Shown piece by piece: positions 23,706 through 32,984 of a DNA stretch of 64,000 nucleotides. Origin of the DNA: a virus. Below the pieces are notes generated by a model. That model had not been told where the DNA came from, ran no database searches, and saw nothing but the letters and a program-made list of their open reading frames with translations. The DNA is taken from positions 1-64,000 of the IMG/VR virus record IMGVR_UViG_3300008262_000017, one strand, 5' to 3'. Numbering within the stretch: the first letter of the stretch is position 1; each line of letters opens with the position of its first letter. The position numbers and the translations under genes are program-made.

Positions 23706-25069
23706 TATTTCTCCAAGTGTGCCTTTATTGTTTCGATCATATCTTTTACATAATTAGACGTTCTAGTTTTTAAAGTATCAAAGTTATGTTTAATAATAGG
23801 TTCTAAGTTTTTAAACCATTCTAATCTTTCTTGATCGGACATGGCATTAAGTCTTACTAGTTCTTTAGTAATAGCTTGCATTCTTTCCCAAGTAGGTAAC
23901 TCGTCGTAGCTTTCATCAATATAAGGATGGAATGTTTTGTATCCCATTTCTTTTAAGTTTTTAAGAATATTCTTACTACCTAAAATAATAAATGGTTGTT
24001 GACATGCTATAGGTTTAAAAGTTTTTTCGCTGATAAAACATGCACCTTCGCTGTCTCCGTAGCTAGCTTCGCTAACTACAGTACACCAACTGTCTAAAAT
24101 AGTTAAGTCATTTAACGACAATACATAGTTGGCGCCGTCACCTGAATAGAAATTATCAGGAGTATATGCAGGAGGATTCTCTATTGGTATCATTGGTAGT
24201 ATAGCGTCTAACTTATCAAAGTCAGCAGTATCCATTTTTCTACCTTCAAAATAAGTGCTTTCTACATCAAACTTATTCATTGTTACAATATTTCCTTTAA
24301 TTAAACCTGCATCGTAGATATGTTTAAAGAACCACTGTCTATATGCTCTAGGTCTTTTTTGCAAAATATTAAACATTGCAATCTTTGATAAGTCTGCTGT
24401 TTTATGTTCTATATGCGTTTCAAAGGTAGGAAGTTTTCTTCTTTCTGAAACTCCTGGAGGTAAATGTCCTGTATCATAACTATTAGATATTTCATTTACT
24501 ACGTGTTCAAAATGAGCAAGCGGGATTGTTAAGATCCTAGGAACTAGTTTACATTCGTCTGCCCATTTATTGTACTGTTTACTACAATCCATGTTACCGG
24601 TAATATAAATTATCTTACCAGGGTGTATGCCATATTCATTACAGTTATTATGAAACCATTGCCACATCCAATCTGATTGGTATCCTTCATGTGTTTGATC
24701 TATTAACAAATAGGCCTTGCCATTTCTCAAGTCTTCCAAGTACTGTTCATTTATAAAAGCAAACAATGATTTTCTATTAGGAAAATCTTCGTTGTATCCG
24801 TTTTTATAAGTGTCAGGACCACACCAGTCATAAGGACTATGTGCAACACCTACAGGAATAATATATGTCTCATCAACAGGAGGAGTCAATACTACTTTAA
24901 CTGCTGTTGCATATTCTCTATGTAATTGTGCTTCAGTTCTTAAAATTCTTAAAAGTGTCGATGTTACAGGACTTACTGTGATTCTACCTATACTGGATTT
25001 GTTAACATCTTCACAATTGGTAAGATTTAAAGGAAGCTCATCTACTATTTTTTCAAATACAAAATACAT
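23705..25069 (-). CDS. Exostosin-like glycosyltransferase B
   Basis: The product is 454 residues from the ATG at 25069 (MYFVFEKIV), whose A overlaps the previous stop (TAATG); an upstream in-frame TTG is rejected. The C-terminal block near 340-375 reads VVSEASYGDSEGACFISEKT, then FKPIACQQPFIILG, MGYKT and YIDESYDE, shared with the genes at 19056 and 26073. The N-terminal domain is different and contains YWCGPDT-like aromatic patches. Predicted GT-B glycosyltransferase, acceptor unknown. Confidence 0.65.
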   Translation of the reverse strand: MYFVFEKIVDELPLNLTNCEDVNKSSIGRITVSPVTSTLLRILRTEAQLHREYATAVKVVLTPPVDETYIIPVGVAHSPYDWCGPDTYKNGYNEDFPNRKSLFAFINEQYLEDLRNGKAYLLIDQTHEGYQSDWMWQWFHNNCNEYGIHPGKIIYITGNMDCSKQYNKWADECKLVPRILTIPLAHFEHVVNEISNSYDTGHLPPGVSERRKLPTFETHIEHKTADLSKIAMFNILQKRPRAYRQWFFKHIYDAGLIKGNIVTMNKFDVESTYFEGRKMDTADFDKLDAILPMIPIENPPAYTPDNFYSGDGANYVLSLNDLTILDSWCTVVSEASYGDSEGACFISEKTFKPIACQQPFIILGSKNILKNLKEMGYKTFHPYIDESYDELPTWERMQAITKELVRLNAMSDQERLEWFKNLEPIIKHNFDTLKTRTSNYVKDMIETIKAHLEK

Positions 25070-26076
25070 TACATCAATCTTTCTGACCAAGTTTTAGGAG
25101 TATATTGATTAATAATTTCTAAAGGATATGTATAATCAAACGGCTTAGAGCCTCTACTTTTTATATATTCAATAGTACTACGAACACCTTCTACTAACGA
25201 CGTAGAAGTGTTGTATCCTAAAAATTCCCTAGCCTTGTTAGCATCGCAAGTTGCATACTTAATTTCTTTAGGACGATCAGGCATAAAAATAGGATCTCCT
25301 TTGAAATTTAATTCTGACATAATCAACTCAGCGAGACGTTTAATAGTAACAAATTCTTCATCTGGGCCAATATTAAATGTGTCATTTTTAATGTTAGGGT
25401 CAAGTGCTAATTTTTCTAAACAATAGATACAGTCATCAATAAAACTAAAACAACGCATTTGACTTCCATCGCCGTATATTATTGGAGGTTTATCTTGCAG
25501 TACACGGTTAATCATAATACTCATTACATTACGGAACGGGTCGTCATAACGCTGTCTAGGCCCAACAATGTTGTGAGGTATAGCAACAATCCATTCCATA
25601 CCGTTCATAGGAGCAAGTGCTTTAAGAACGTCTTCACCTGCTACTTTGGCAATACCATAAGGATCAACTGGATCAGGACGCTGTGTTTCTTTAAATGGAT
25701 ATTCTTGATTACCATAACGTGCCATGCTTGAACAGTAGACAAATCGTTTTACTTTGTTTTGTATTGCTGCACTAATAGTCGACACACTTGCTTGAAAGAT
25801 ATTGTTAGTAATAAAGTAAGGACTGAATACACTTAGTCCTTCGTGAGGAGTTGCAGCAGTATGAAATACAATGTCACACCCTTTAGAAACTTCAACCATG
25901 AAATCTAGATGGCAACAGTCGCCGCGTTTAAAATCTACGCCAGCAGGAATGTTGTCTACATATCCTCCTGTTAGATTGTCACATCCTACAACTTCGTGTC
26001 CTAACGCCAACATTCTATCAGCTAGATGACTTCCTAGAAATCCTGCTACTCCTGTAATTAAAATACGTTTTTTCAT
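25069..26076 (-). CDS. NAD-dependent sugar epimerase/dehydratase (extended SDR)
   Basis: A 335-residue extended short-chain dehydrogenase with the dinucleotide motif TGVAGFLGS (8-16), the catalytic set Ser116/Ser117, Tyr140 and Lys144 (YCSSMARYG, then PYGIAKVAGED), and a VGPRQRYDDP substrate loop. This is the UDP-sugar 4-epimerase/dehydratase family. It should prepare the sugar nucleotide used by the neighbouring transferases. Linked to glycosyltransferase C upstream by an ATGA overlap. The fold is certain and the exact reaction is not. Confidence 0.87.
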   Translation of the reverse strand: MKKRILITGVAGFLGSHLADRMLALGHEVVGCDNLTGGYVDNIPAGVDFKRGDCCHLDFMVEVSKGCDIVFHTAATPHEGLSVFSPYFITNNIFQASVSTISAAIQNKVKRFVYCSSMARYGNQEYPFKETQRPDPVDPYGIAKVAGEDVLKALAPMNGMEWIVAIPHNIVGPRQRYDDPFRNVMSIMINRVLQDKPPIIYGDGSQMRCFSFIDDCIYCLEKLALDPNIKNDTFNIGPDEEFVTIKRLAELIMSELNFKGDPIFMPDRPKEIKYATCDANKAREFLGYNTSTSLVEGVRSTIEYIKSRGSKPFDYTYPLEIINQYTPKTWSERLM

Positions 26077-27257
26077 AATTCTCCGCCTGTGCCTGGTACT
26101 GGCAAATTCTTTTCTAAATATGGTTCAACCCATGCAAATTCTTTTTGTAAAGAAACGGCTTCTCTAAGTTTGTTCATAATTTGAAAATTATGTTTTGCAA
26201 TCTCATTGCATTTGTTCATAACTTCTAAAAATTCTTCTTGTGGCATTTTACATAGTCTTTCAACTTCTGCAACAATAGCATTTAATCTTTTAACATCATC
26301 TCTAATATTGTCATAACTTTCGTCAATATAAGGATGAAAAGTTTTATAACCTAAATTTTTAAATTCTTTTAAAAACCAAGGCGTTGAAAAAACGATAAAA
26401 GGTCGTTGACATGCTATCGGTTTATACATTTTTTCAGTAGGAAAACTTGGACTAAAACTCTGAGGATGCATGGCTCTATGTCCTCCAAAGTTCCAGAACG
26501 GATCAAAGTGAGATTCCACTACAATATTAATTCCTGATGTTTGAATTAAATTAAATGCATCAGCTGCAAGTTTTTCTTGAATATGATCTTTAGGCAGCGT
26601 GTAAGGCATGCCGTCTACCCATTTTTCTAACTCAGGAGTTAAGGGAATTTCTAATGTTGCTAAATCTGCTTTTACATTTTCAATTGGATACACTGTAAGT
26701 TTACCATAAGGGTTTATATTATTAAAAGTATAATTAAAATGCTTTGTTAATAATTTTTTATTAAAAATCTCAGCATATAAATGTAGTCTCCATTTGTTAT
26801 AGTTTCTGCTTAACATACTAAATCTTTTTGCTAATGGTTTAATTTTTTGAGGCTTAACCCTATCCATTAGTAAATTAAAATCTTGTATATTAACTCCCTT
26901 ATATCCTTTTTCAGCAAATTGTGCAATAGTCCAACTGAGCCAATTTTTATCAAGACACATTAGATATACCTGGTTAGGTGCAATGTTCCATTTTTTCAAA
27001 GTTGCTATCCAGTCTTCCATGTCTAGCCAGTTATAATATTCGTCACCGTAAAACATGAATATTTTTGAAGTTGGGTCTCGTTGTAAATGTTCCCAATGGG
27101 GCTTATCTATAAATCGATTGAACGGAGTTCCTTTTATAACCATATCGTGTTGGTCATACCAATAGATAGAGTTTTCTTGAAATTTAGCTGCTTTTAAAGG
27201 TCTAAATAACTTTGGATCAAAATATCCATGATGAGAGTTAGTCTTTGTGTATATCAT
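26073..27257 (-). CDS. Exostosin-like glycosyltransferase C
   Basis: A 394-residue protein. A C-terminal block near 265-315 reads INIVVESHFDPF, then FPTEKMYKPIACQRPFIVF, LGYKTFHPYIDESYDN. It is closest to transferase B (same GYKTFHPYIDESYD). The N-terminal half has YGDEYYNW, WIATLKKW and YLMCLDKNW. Predicted glycosyltransferase; a weak WCDD-type signature is absent. It sits between the epimerase and the 2OG oxygenase. Confidence 0.65.
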   Translation of the reverse strand: MIYTKTNSHHGYFDPKLFRPLKAAKFQENSIYWYDQHDMVIKGTPFNRFIDKPHWEHLQRDPTSKIFMFYGDEYYNWLDMEDWIATLKKWNIAPNQVYLMCLDKNWLSWTIAQFAEKGYKGVNIQDFNLLMDRVKPQKIKPLAKRFSMLSRNYNKWRLHLYAEIFNKKLLTKHFNYTFNNINPYGKLTVYPIENVKADLATLEIPLTPELEKWVDGMPYTLPKDHIQEKLAADAFNLIQTSGINIVVESHFDPFWNFGGHRAMHPQSFSPSFPTEKMYKPIACQRPFIVFSTPWFLKEFKNLGYKTFHPYIDESYDNIRDDVKRLNAIVAEVERLCKMPQEEFLEVMNKCNEIAKHNFQIMNKLREAVSLQKEFAWVEPYLEKNLPVPGTGGEL

Positions 27258-27985
27258 AATTGGTTTCTGTTATCTGTAGGTAATCCGTTATCATCTATCC
27301 AATATTGGCTTCTATGAGGAGGATCATCTTGTTTGTATGTAGAATTACTTGTGTAGTAAAATAATCTAAAAGTTGTTCTTGGGGTTTCTACTGGGCACGC
27401 CAATGGCTTAAGATGTCCGTGCCATCCGTACTTATGATAGTTCCATATTAAACATCTATTAAATAGACAGTCAACATGTGTAACAGGCGCTTGTCTTTTG
27501 TCATCATAAAAATCTAATCCCCCGTTCCATTCAGGGTTCCAATTGGGAGTTAGATATATAATCAAAGAAAGTGCTCTGTGCAGTTTTAAACTGTCATTCC
27601 AGTTGAAATCAGTATGAAGATTAAGTACATCTCCAGGGAATGATTTACTATATCCTGCACCAATTAAATGTGGATCAGGAATAAGATTAGGAATACCGGT
27701 TAGATCAGATAGTTGTTTTAATACTTGAGAGCTATGCAAATAGTTTACAAGATTAAATGCAAGAGGAGCTAAATTAAGTTTGTTTAACTCCATCATGTGA
27801 CTTCCGTTCCTATTAAAAATTCTCCAATGCTCATCAGGAATAGCAAACATTTCATTGTATAATGATAGGGCTACATCTTTAGGTAGAAAATTATCAACTA
27901 CTCCCATCGGCCCTGGTTGTGCCGTTGTGTAATCGCTAGTTGTTTGAAAAACATTTTTTTCAAACATATCTGTTAACTTTTCCAT
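27254..27985 (-). CDS. 2-oxoglutarate/Fe(II)-dependent oxygenase
   Basis: The 243-residue protein has the iron-binding facial triad His124, Asp126 (LNLHTDFNW) and His189 (GWHGHLKPL), and Arg203 or Arg207 for the 2-oxoglutarate carboxylate (TPRTTFRLFYYT). The fold is the prolyl-4-hydroxylase type double-stranded beta-helix (LSLIIYLTPNWN, GGLDFYDD). It would hydroxylate a peptide, sugar or amino acid. In context it may oxidise the product of the radical SAM or amidinotransferase step. Confidence 0.83.
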   Translation of the reverse strand: MEKLTDMFEKNVFQTTSDYTTAQPGPMGVVDNFLPKDVALSLYNEMFAIPDEHWRIFNRNGSHMMELNKLNLAPLAFNLVNYLHSSQVLKQLSDLTGIPNLIPDPHLIGAGYSKSFPGDVLNLHTDFNWNDSLKLHRALSLIIYLTPNWNPEWNGGLDFYDDKRQAPVTHVDCLFNRCLIWNYHKYGWHGHLKPLACPVETPRTTFRLFYYTSNSTYKQDDPPHRSQYWIDDNGLPTDNRNQL

Positions 27986-27986
27986 A

Positions 27987-29372
27987 TTACTCCTTATTAT
28001 TCAGTTGTTGGCACTCTTCAAAAAATGTAGTCATTTCAGGAAAAGTCTCTAAGAAATTTACATCTCTTCGTTTGTCATATTCCGTAAACCAGTTGTAAAA
28101 ATCTTTTCTACCTTCTAGTATTCTTTCTTCTGAATATGTTTTAGTAGCAAAGTAATCTCTTACACGTCTGAATCTTTCATATTCTAAATCGCTAAACTTA
28201 GTAGAATCATTTTCATCTAAGTTGTCTTTAACAAAATTTAAAATTTTATCAAAATAAGGAAGATATTCTTCCTTAGGTAAAATAAGCATGTCATATTGTA
28301 ATGGTTCTTTTAGATAAGGAATATCAAAAATAATCTTTCTAGTTTTAGAACTATCGTAAATGTCTTTGTATTTTGATCGCCATTCTAAAACTTTTTCTAA
28401 AAAAGAAACGTAACTGGTTACACTTAATATATTAAAGGTACACATAAAAGTTACAGGCCTTGCTGTTTTTCTAATAAACAGATCTAAGTTCTTTTCCCAT
28501 AATTCTAAATCAAGACCTGTACGTAGATACTCAGCACGTTTACCCCAAGTGTCCATACTTGAAAAAACTTTAAATTCTTTTATCTTATTGTTAGATAATA
28601 AATCATTTACATTGTCAGCTAACTTTTCAACCATTGCTGTTTTTACACCAAGGTTACTATTAATATTAAGTTCTAAATGAGGTTTAGGTTCTTCACGAAG
28701 TGTGTCAAATAATCTCCAAGTACTTTTATGCATTAACGGTTCTCCGCCGGTGATGCGAAGAATGTTTAATGTCTTAGACATTTCTGGCCACCATTTCCAC
28801 CAAGCTTCAATCCACGGATTATCTTCTTCTTGTTGAACTTTGAACCATTCAATACTGTTGCCGTGATTTTTTACTTTAGGGTAAGGACCATGCTGTTTGA
28901 TTTCGCTGTAGTAACTACTAGAGTGTTTAGGATGACAATAACCGCACTTAAAGTTACATTCGTTACTAAAACTAATTTCAATGTAGTCTGGATTTACATT
29001 AAGATCCCATCTGTTTGATGTTATTTCGTCTACCATTTCAGGTCGATACAATGCTGCATTACGAATGTGCCTATCACTGATATGATCACCACCTAAGTTT
29101 TCCACATTCCAACAGTACTGACAACCTTTTGGTTTTTCTCCTACTAGCATTTCAGCACGTTCTTTTTTCTTTTGAATAGTGTTGTGCAATGCGCTGGGAT
29201 TAGTTTTTAATTCAATTAACGGAATATCATGAGGTGCAGGATGATAGCAACTGTGCGTTTGTCCCATGTGCATATACATAGTTACATGATGCCATTTAGC
29301 CAAACAAAATGTAGGACTAATTTCATTTGTTATTTCTATAACTTTTCTAATTTTGTCTGTTTCTCGACTCAT
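27987..29372 (-). CDS. Radical SAM protein (twitch/SPASM type) 2
   Basis: The 461-residue protein has cluster motif CNFKCGYC (Cys139, Cys143, Cys146) and SAM motif RITGGEPLM. It carries the same preamble as its paralogues: CLAKW (23-27), THSCYHP (39-45), ALHNT (61-65) and CQYCW (84-88). C-terminal half GDMSK-type patches are absent; helices with YFDKILNFVKDNL follow. Overlaps radical SAM 3 by 4 bases, so the two are probably produced together. Confidence 0.85.
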   Translation of the reverse strand: MSRETDKIRKVIEITNEISPTFCLAKWHHVTMYMHMGQTHSCYHPAPHDIPLIELKTNPSALHNTIQKKKERAEMLVGEKPKGCQYCWNVENLGGDHISDRHIRNAALYRPEMVDEITSNRWDLNVNPDYIEISFSNECNFKCGYCHPKHSSSYYSEIKQHGPYPKVKNHGNSIEWFKVQQEEDNPWIEAWWKWWPEMSKTLNILRITGGEPLMHKSTWRLFDTLREEPKPHLELNINSNLGVKTAMVEKLADNVNDLLSNNKIKEFKVFSSMDTWGKRAEYLRTGLDLELWEKNLDLFIRKTARPVTFMCTFNILSVTSYVSFLEKVLEWRSKYKDIYDSSKTRKIIFDIPYLKEPLQYDMLILPKEEYLPYFDKILNFVKDNLDENDSTKFSDLEYERFRRVRDYFATKTYSEERILEGRKDFYNWFTEYDKRRDVNFLETFPEMTTFFEECQQLNNKE

Positions 29373-30703
29373 AGCTGTTTACATTTTTGCAAAAATTCAT
29401 TCATTTCAGGGAATGTATTTTGAAAACTTGTGCCTCTCCTTTTATCATGTTCTATAACAAATGCTGCAAAATCTTTTTGGTCTTGTATTTTAGATTGATT
29501 GTTTTTTACATGATTTTCAAATAATTTATAAATTCTTTCAAATCTATGAATTTCATGATCAAAAAACTCTCCAGACTTTATGTAGCTTAATTGATTATCA
29601 AAGTATTTAATAAAAGATTGATCCAGGATGAATATATTTTGATGAGGAGGCCATCTAAGATAAGAGATATCTAAACTTAGATTTTTCTTGTTATGCTGGC
29701 TTCTTAAATCTATCCAATCTTTTAAGAAATCTAAGTAACTTGTAACGCTTAATGCATTGTACGTTGACATTACAGTGAGCTTACCATTTGGTACTTCTTT
29801 TAAAAATTTATTACAATTTTCTTTCCACTCTTGATAATTAAGTCCAAATCTAATATATTCTGCGTTAGCACCGTGTGCCTCTGCACTAGTGTAAAGTTTA
29901 AAAGATTTTATTAAATTATTTTCTTGAATGAATTTTATCTTATCAATAAACTGATTAAAAATTTTAGAGGGTACACCTAAGTTACTATTAATATTAAGTT
30001 CTAAATTTGGTCTAGGATTTTGTATAATGTAGTCTAAAACTTTAAATGTGTTTTTAGTTAACAAAGGTTCGCCGCCAGTGATACGTAAAACTTCTAAACT
30101 AGGATATAGTGTAGGCCACCATTCCCAAAAAGCTTCAACATAAGGATTGTACTCAGATTCTGATACTGGCAATTTGTCCTGACTCTTTAACCATTCTAAA
30201 TTGTTAAAATTTGTACTGGTAGGATAAGCGCCATGTTGTTTAATTTCTTCAGTCCATTTTGAACTTGCTTCAGGACTGCAATAGCTGCATTTAAAATTAC
30301 AAGTGTTGCTGAAACTGACTTCTAAATAACTAGGATTATGATTTCCTAAAGGATTTGCAACAATAGAATCAATATGATTGATAGCCCAACTGTCTACACT
30401 TTTCATTATACGATCGCTGTACACATCTAAGGAGGTATCTTCAACCTTCCAGCAGTAATCGCATTCAGCTGGTCTAATGCCATCAATCATTGCTAATTGC
30501 TGTTGCTTTTTAAAAGATGTATTATGCAATGCACTTACATTTACAGCAATTTCATTTAGAGGAATTTTATGAGCTACAGGATGATGACAACTATGAGTTT
30601 GACCAGTTGCTAAATGTATTGTTACTTGCTTCCATTTAGCAACACAGAAACTAGGACTAATAAAGTTTAGTTTGTTTCTAAACTCATTAATTTTATCTTT
30701 CAT
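29369..30703 (-). CDS. Radical SAM protein (twitch/SPASM type) 3
   Basis: The 444-residue protein has cluster motif CNFKCSYC (Cys135, Cys139, Cys142) and RITGGEPLL. The conserved preamble is CVAKW (20-24), THSCHHP (36-42), ALHNT (58-62) and CDYCW (81-85). Closest to radical SAM 2, with shared NLELNINSNLGVPS and AEYIRFGLN. Three copies of such an enzyme in one operon suggest three successive or substrate-specific steps rather than redundancy. Confidence 0.85.
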   Translation of the reverse strand: MKDKINEFRNKLNFISPSFCVAKWKQVTIHLATGQTHSCHHPVAHKIPLNEIAVNVSALHNTSFKKQQQLAMIDGIRPAECDYCWKVEDTSLDVYSDRIMKSVDSWAINHIDSIVANPLGNHNPSYLEVSFSNTCNFKCSYCSPEASSKWTEEIKQHGAYPTSTNFNNLEWLKSQDKLPVSESEYNPYVEAFWEWWPTLYPSLEVLRITGGEPLLTKNTFKVLDYIIQNPRPNLELNINSNLGVPSKIFNQFIDKIKFIQENNLIKSFKLYTSAEAHGANAEYIRFGLNYQEWKENCNKFLKEVPNGKLTVMSTYNALSVTSYLDFLKDWIDLRSQHNKKNLSLDISYLRWPPHQNIFILDQSFIKYFDNQLSYIKSGEFFDHEIHRFERIYKLFENHVKNNQSKIQDQKDFAAFVIEHDKRRGTSFQNTFPEMNEFLQKCKQL

Positions 30704-31590
30704 CTTTTTAGAATTCTATCCGTGTTGGTATAAACTCTTTTAAAAAATTTAGAACCTTCCTTGTCAATATTTGATATTTCTAAATCTAATTCAGTTTTAA
30801 GCTGACTGCTTAACCAGACACTGTAGTCATCAGGATCTGTTTTATCTTCATGTTTTTCTTTCCAATAATTTGTAAGATAGTCAAAATCTCTAACATTAGC
30901 ATAATCCCAATCTGTACAGTTTGTCATATAGCAGCCTTCTCTGGCTCCTAGCATACTCCAGATACCGTTCTCTACATCAGCACCAACGTTACACCATATT
31001 AACAAACGTTGATAATTTTGCCACCAAACACGTTTGATATCATCAGCTTTAGCGCCTTCGTTTAAACTCATTTTTACGCCTTCACGAAATCCTGCACGCC
31101 ATGCTTGAAATGGAGTTGCGTTTGTAAAACTCTCACTGTAGTTTTCGTTAAACTGATAATATCTGTTATCAAAACAAAACTCAACTAGTCCTTTATGATC
31201 ATTAGGATCTGAGTTTTCGTGAGTCTTCATTTCATTAACAAATTTTCGAGTCCATAACTTGAGGCCGCCATTTCCATACATTAGATGATTGACGTGTACT
31301 TTGCCGCACCAACTGAATACATGATTTTCAGTCAGTCCTAGTTCTTCTAAGTCTATTTCGACTTGAAAAAACTTAGGGTCAACAATATTGTCTGCGTCAA
31401 CTGTAACAAAATATTCAGTTTCGCTTTTTGCAGCACAGGCTTTATGTGCCGCATCACTGCCTTTAACTCCGTGAACACGTTTAGCCCACGGTACTTTTTT
31501 TACCAAGTCTGCATAATTTTTTTCTGCATTAGGCTCATCATAACTTAAAAATACAATATCTTGATCAACAACTTTAATCTTACTGGACAT
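30700..31590 (-). CDS. DxD glycosyltransferase (GT-A)
   Basis: The product is 296 residues from the ATG at 31590, with AAGGA upstream; an in-frame TTG at 31605 is not favoured. It starts IVFLSYDEPNAEKNY, AKRVHGVKG, then VTVDADN (Asp65, Asp67 from this start), the metal/NDP-sugar DxD. The C-terminus has YGNGGLKLWTRKF and FQAWRAGFREGVKM. The same layout and blocks (SYNEPNADSN, AKRVHGVKG, GYGGVKL, TWKSAFRECVK) are in the second half of the gene at 14523-15491. The two are paralogues at opposite ends of the operon. It should be an active glycosyltransferase. Confidence 0.78.
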   Translation of the reverse strand: MSSKIKVVDQDIVFLSYDEPNAEKNYADLVKKVPWAKRVHGVKGSDAAHKACAAKSETEYFVTVDADNIVDPKFFQVEIDLEELGLTENHVFSWCGKVHVNHLMYGNGGLKLWTRKFVNEMKTHENSDPNDHKGLVEFCFDNRYYQFNENYSESFTNATPFQAWRAGFREGVKMSLNEGAKADDIKRVWWQNYQRLLIWCNVGADVENGIWSMLGAREGCYMTNCTDWDYANVRDFDYLTNYWKEKHEDKTDPDDYSVWLSSQLKTELDLEISNIDKEGSKFFKRVYTNTDRILKR

Positions 31591-32170
31591 ATTTTTCCTT
31601 AACACAATAGTCTCTAAACTTTTTAATAGTATACACTGAAATATTTGAAAAATCTAGTTCCATATTAGAAGTAAACTCGAACGATACTGGTCCGTTAATC
31701 AAGTCAGTTGCACTTGCTATATATTCTGCTATCAAAAAACACGGGTTGTCTTTTTTACAAATATAAAAAGGAACGGTAGATACAATAGTTAATCTATCTG
31801 TTGCTTGAGACGTTGTAGTTGCAATCCAAACTTTTTCTTGTATGTTATATTCAAAAATTACATCACAATTTGTTAAATCTTTTTTTGGAATTTCATACAG
31901 AATATAATCAGTTTTTATAAGATCTTCTTGTTCCTCTGTGTCTGAAATAAGTCCTGCACTAATATTAAAGAAATAGTCAATTTTGTATTTTGTACAATCT
32001 TTAATGCCTCGAATAAAATTTGGAATTAAATGTATGCTAATTTCAAAATTATTTAAACTTTCATCTTTAACATTACTAGCCAAATAAACTTTACCGTCAT
32101 TATCATAATGTACAAAAAAACTTTTTACTTCATAGGCTTCTATGAAAGGTTTAACTATATCTTCTTGCAT
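31580..32170 (-). CDS. Hypothetical beta-rich protein
   Basis: The product is 196 residues from the ATG at 32170 (a GTG at 32176 is the alternative). It shows many short strands (VKSFFVHYDNDGKVYLASNV, FEYNIQEKVWIATTTS), an acidic middle (SDTEEQEDLIK) and a short C-terminal helix. No catalytic motif. A virion appendage or a lectin-like domain is possible. It begins inside the upstream glycosyltransferase gene and its end overlaps the next. Confidence 0.5.
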   Translation of the reverse strand: MQEDIVKPFIEAYEVKSFFVHYDNDGKVYLASNVKDESLNNFEISIHLIPNFIRGIKDCTKYKIDYFFNISAGLISDTEEQEDLIKTDYILYEIPKKDLTNCDVIFEYNIQEKVWIATTTSQATDRLTIVSTVPFYICKKDNPCFLIAEYIASATDLINGPVSFEFTSNMELDFSNISVYTIKKFRDYCVKEKYVQ

Positions 32171-32984
32171 AAGCACTTTCTAATTTTTTAATAAAATTTT
32201 CAGTTAAGAAACCTTCTTCTACATAATGCAACAATCCAGATTGTTGAAAATTTCCCACTTTTAAATTTAATTCATCATCTAAAAAACTGTTCAATACATT
32301 TGTCCATTTAGATGGAATATTTTTCCATCCTTGCACACCTGGTTTCATATGAATAAAAGAAGGAATTCCTCCTTTATCTACATGTGTACCCATAAATCTA
32401 AGAGCTAACGCGGCGCTAAGATCAATGCTACAAAAAGATTGGGCATGATTTTTTAAATGAATTCTATAAAATTTTTGCCAATGTACTACAATAATTTCAA
32501 GCCATTTGAAAAATTCATAAGCAGTATTTACTTTTCTAAAATAAAATGCTCCTGTGTAAATATTATCTAATCCGTTACGTGTGAATGATTTTCTGTAATA
32601 ATTGCTGTTAACAACATTACCTCTATAATCACGAACATGAGTAGTAAAACATAAATCTTTGTTTTCGAAATAATCCCACCAATGGTCATTACTTTCTAAT
32701 AACAACATATCAACATCATATACAATATTTTCTTCAAATGGAGTTGCATAGATTATCTTCCATCTGTTTTCAATTTTCCATTGAGTAGATGCAGCTGAAT
32801 CTTTCCATGGAATCGGAACTATGTGATCAAATACATATCTGTATTTTTCTGGAACTGAGTCGTTAGTAATAAGACAAGTTTTGTTTTCTTGATTATGTAT
32901 TTTAATAGACAACGCTAGTGCATAGGCTTGCTCAACATAATCTACGTCAGAATTTTGCGCTAAAAATACATGACCTTTACTCAT
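32151..32984 (-). CDS. GT8-like glycosyltransferase 1
   Basis: The 277-residue protein begins KGHVFLAQNSDVDYVEQAYA and has the DxD motif IVYDVDMLLLES (Asp90, Asp92), a nucleotide-sugar pocket GLDNIYTGAFYF and a C-terminal HY-containing segment. It resembles GT8/glycogenin-type or related nucleotide-diphospho-sugar transferases. It is a paralogue of the gene immediately upstream. Confidence 0.7.
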   Translation of the reverse strand: MSKGHVFLAQNSDVDYVEQAYALALSIKIHNQENKTCLITNDSVPEKYRYVFDHIVPIPWKDSAASTQWKIENRWKIIYATPFEENIVYDVDMLLLESNDHWWDYFENKDLCFTTHVRDYRGNVVNSNYYRKSFTRNGLDNIYTGAFYFRKVNTAYEFFKWLEIIVVHWQKFYRIHLKNHAQSFCSIDLSAALALRFMGTHVDKGGIPSFIHMKPGVQGWKNIPSKWTNVLNSFLDDELNLKVGNFQQSGLLHYVEEGFLTENFIKKLESAYARRYS

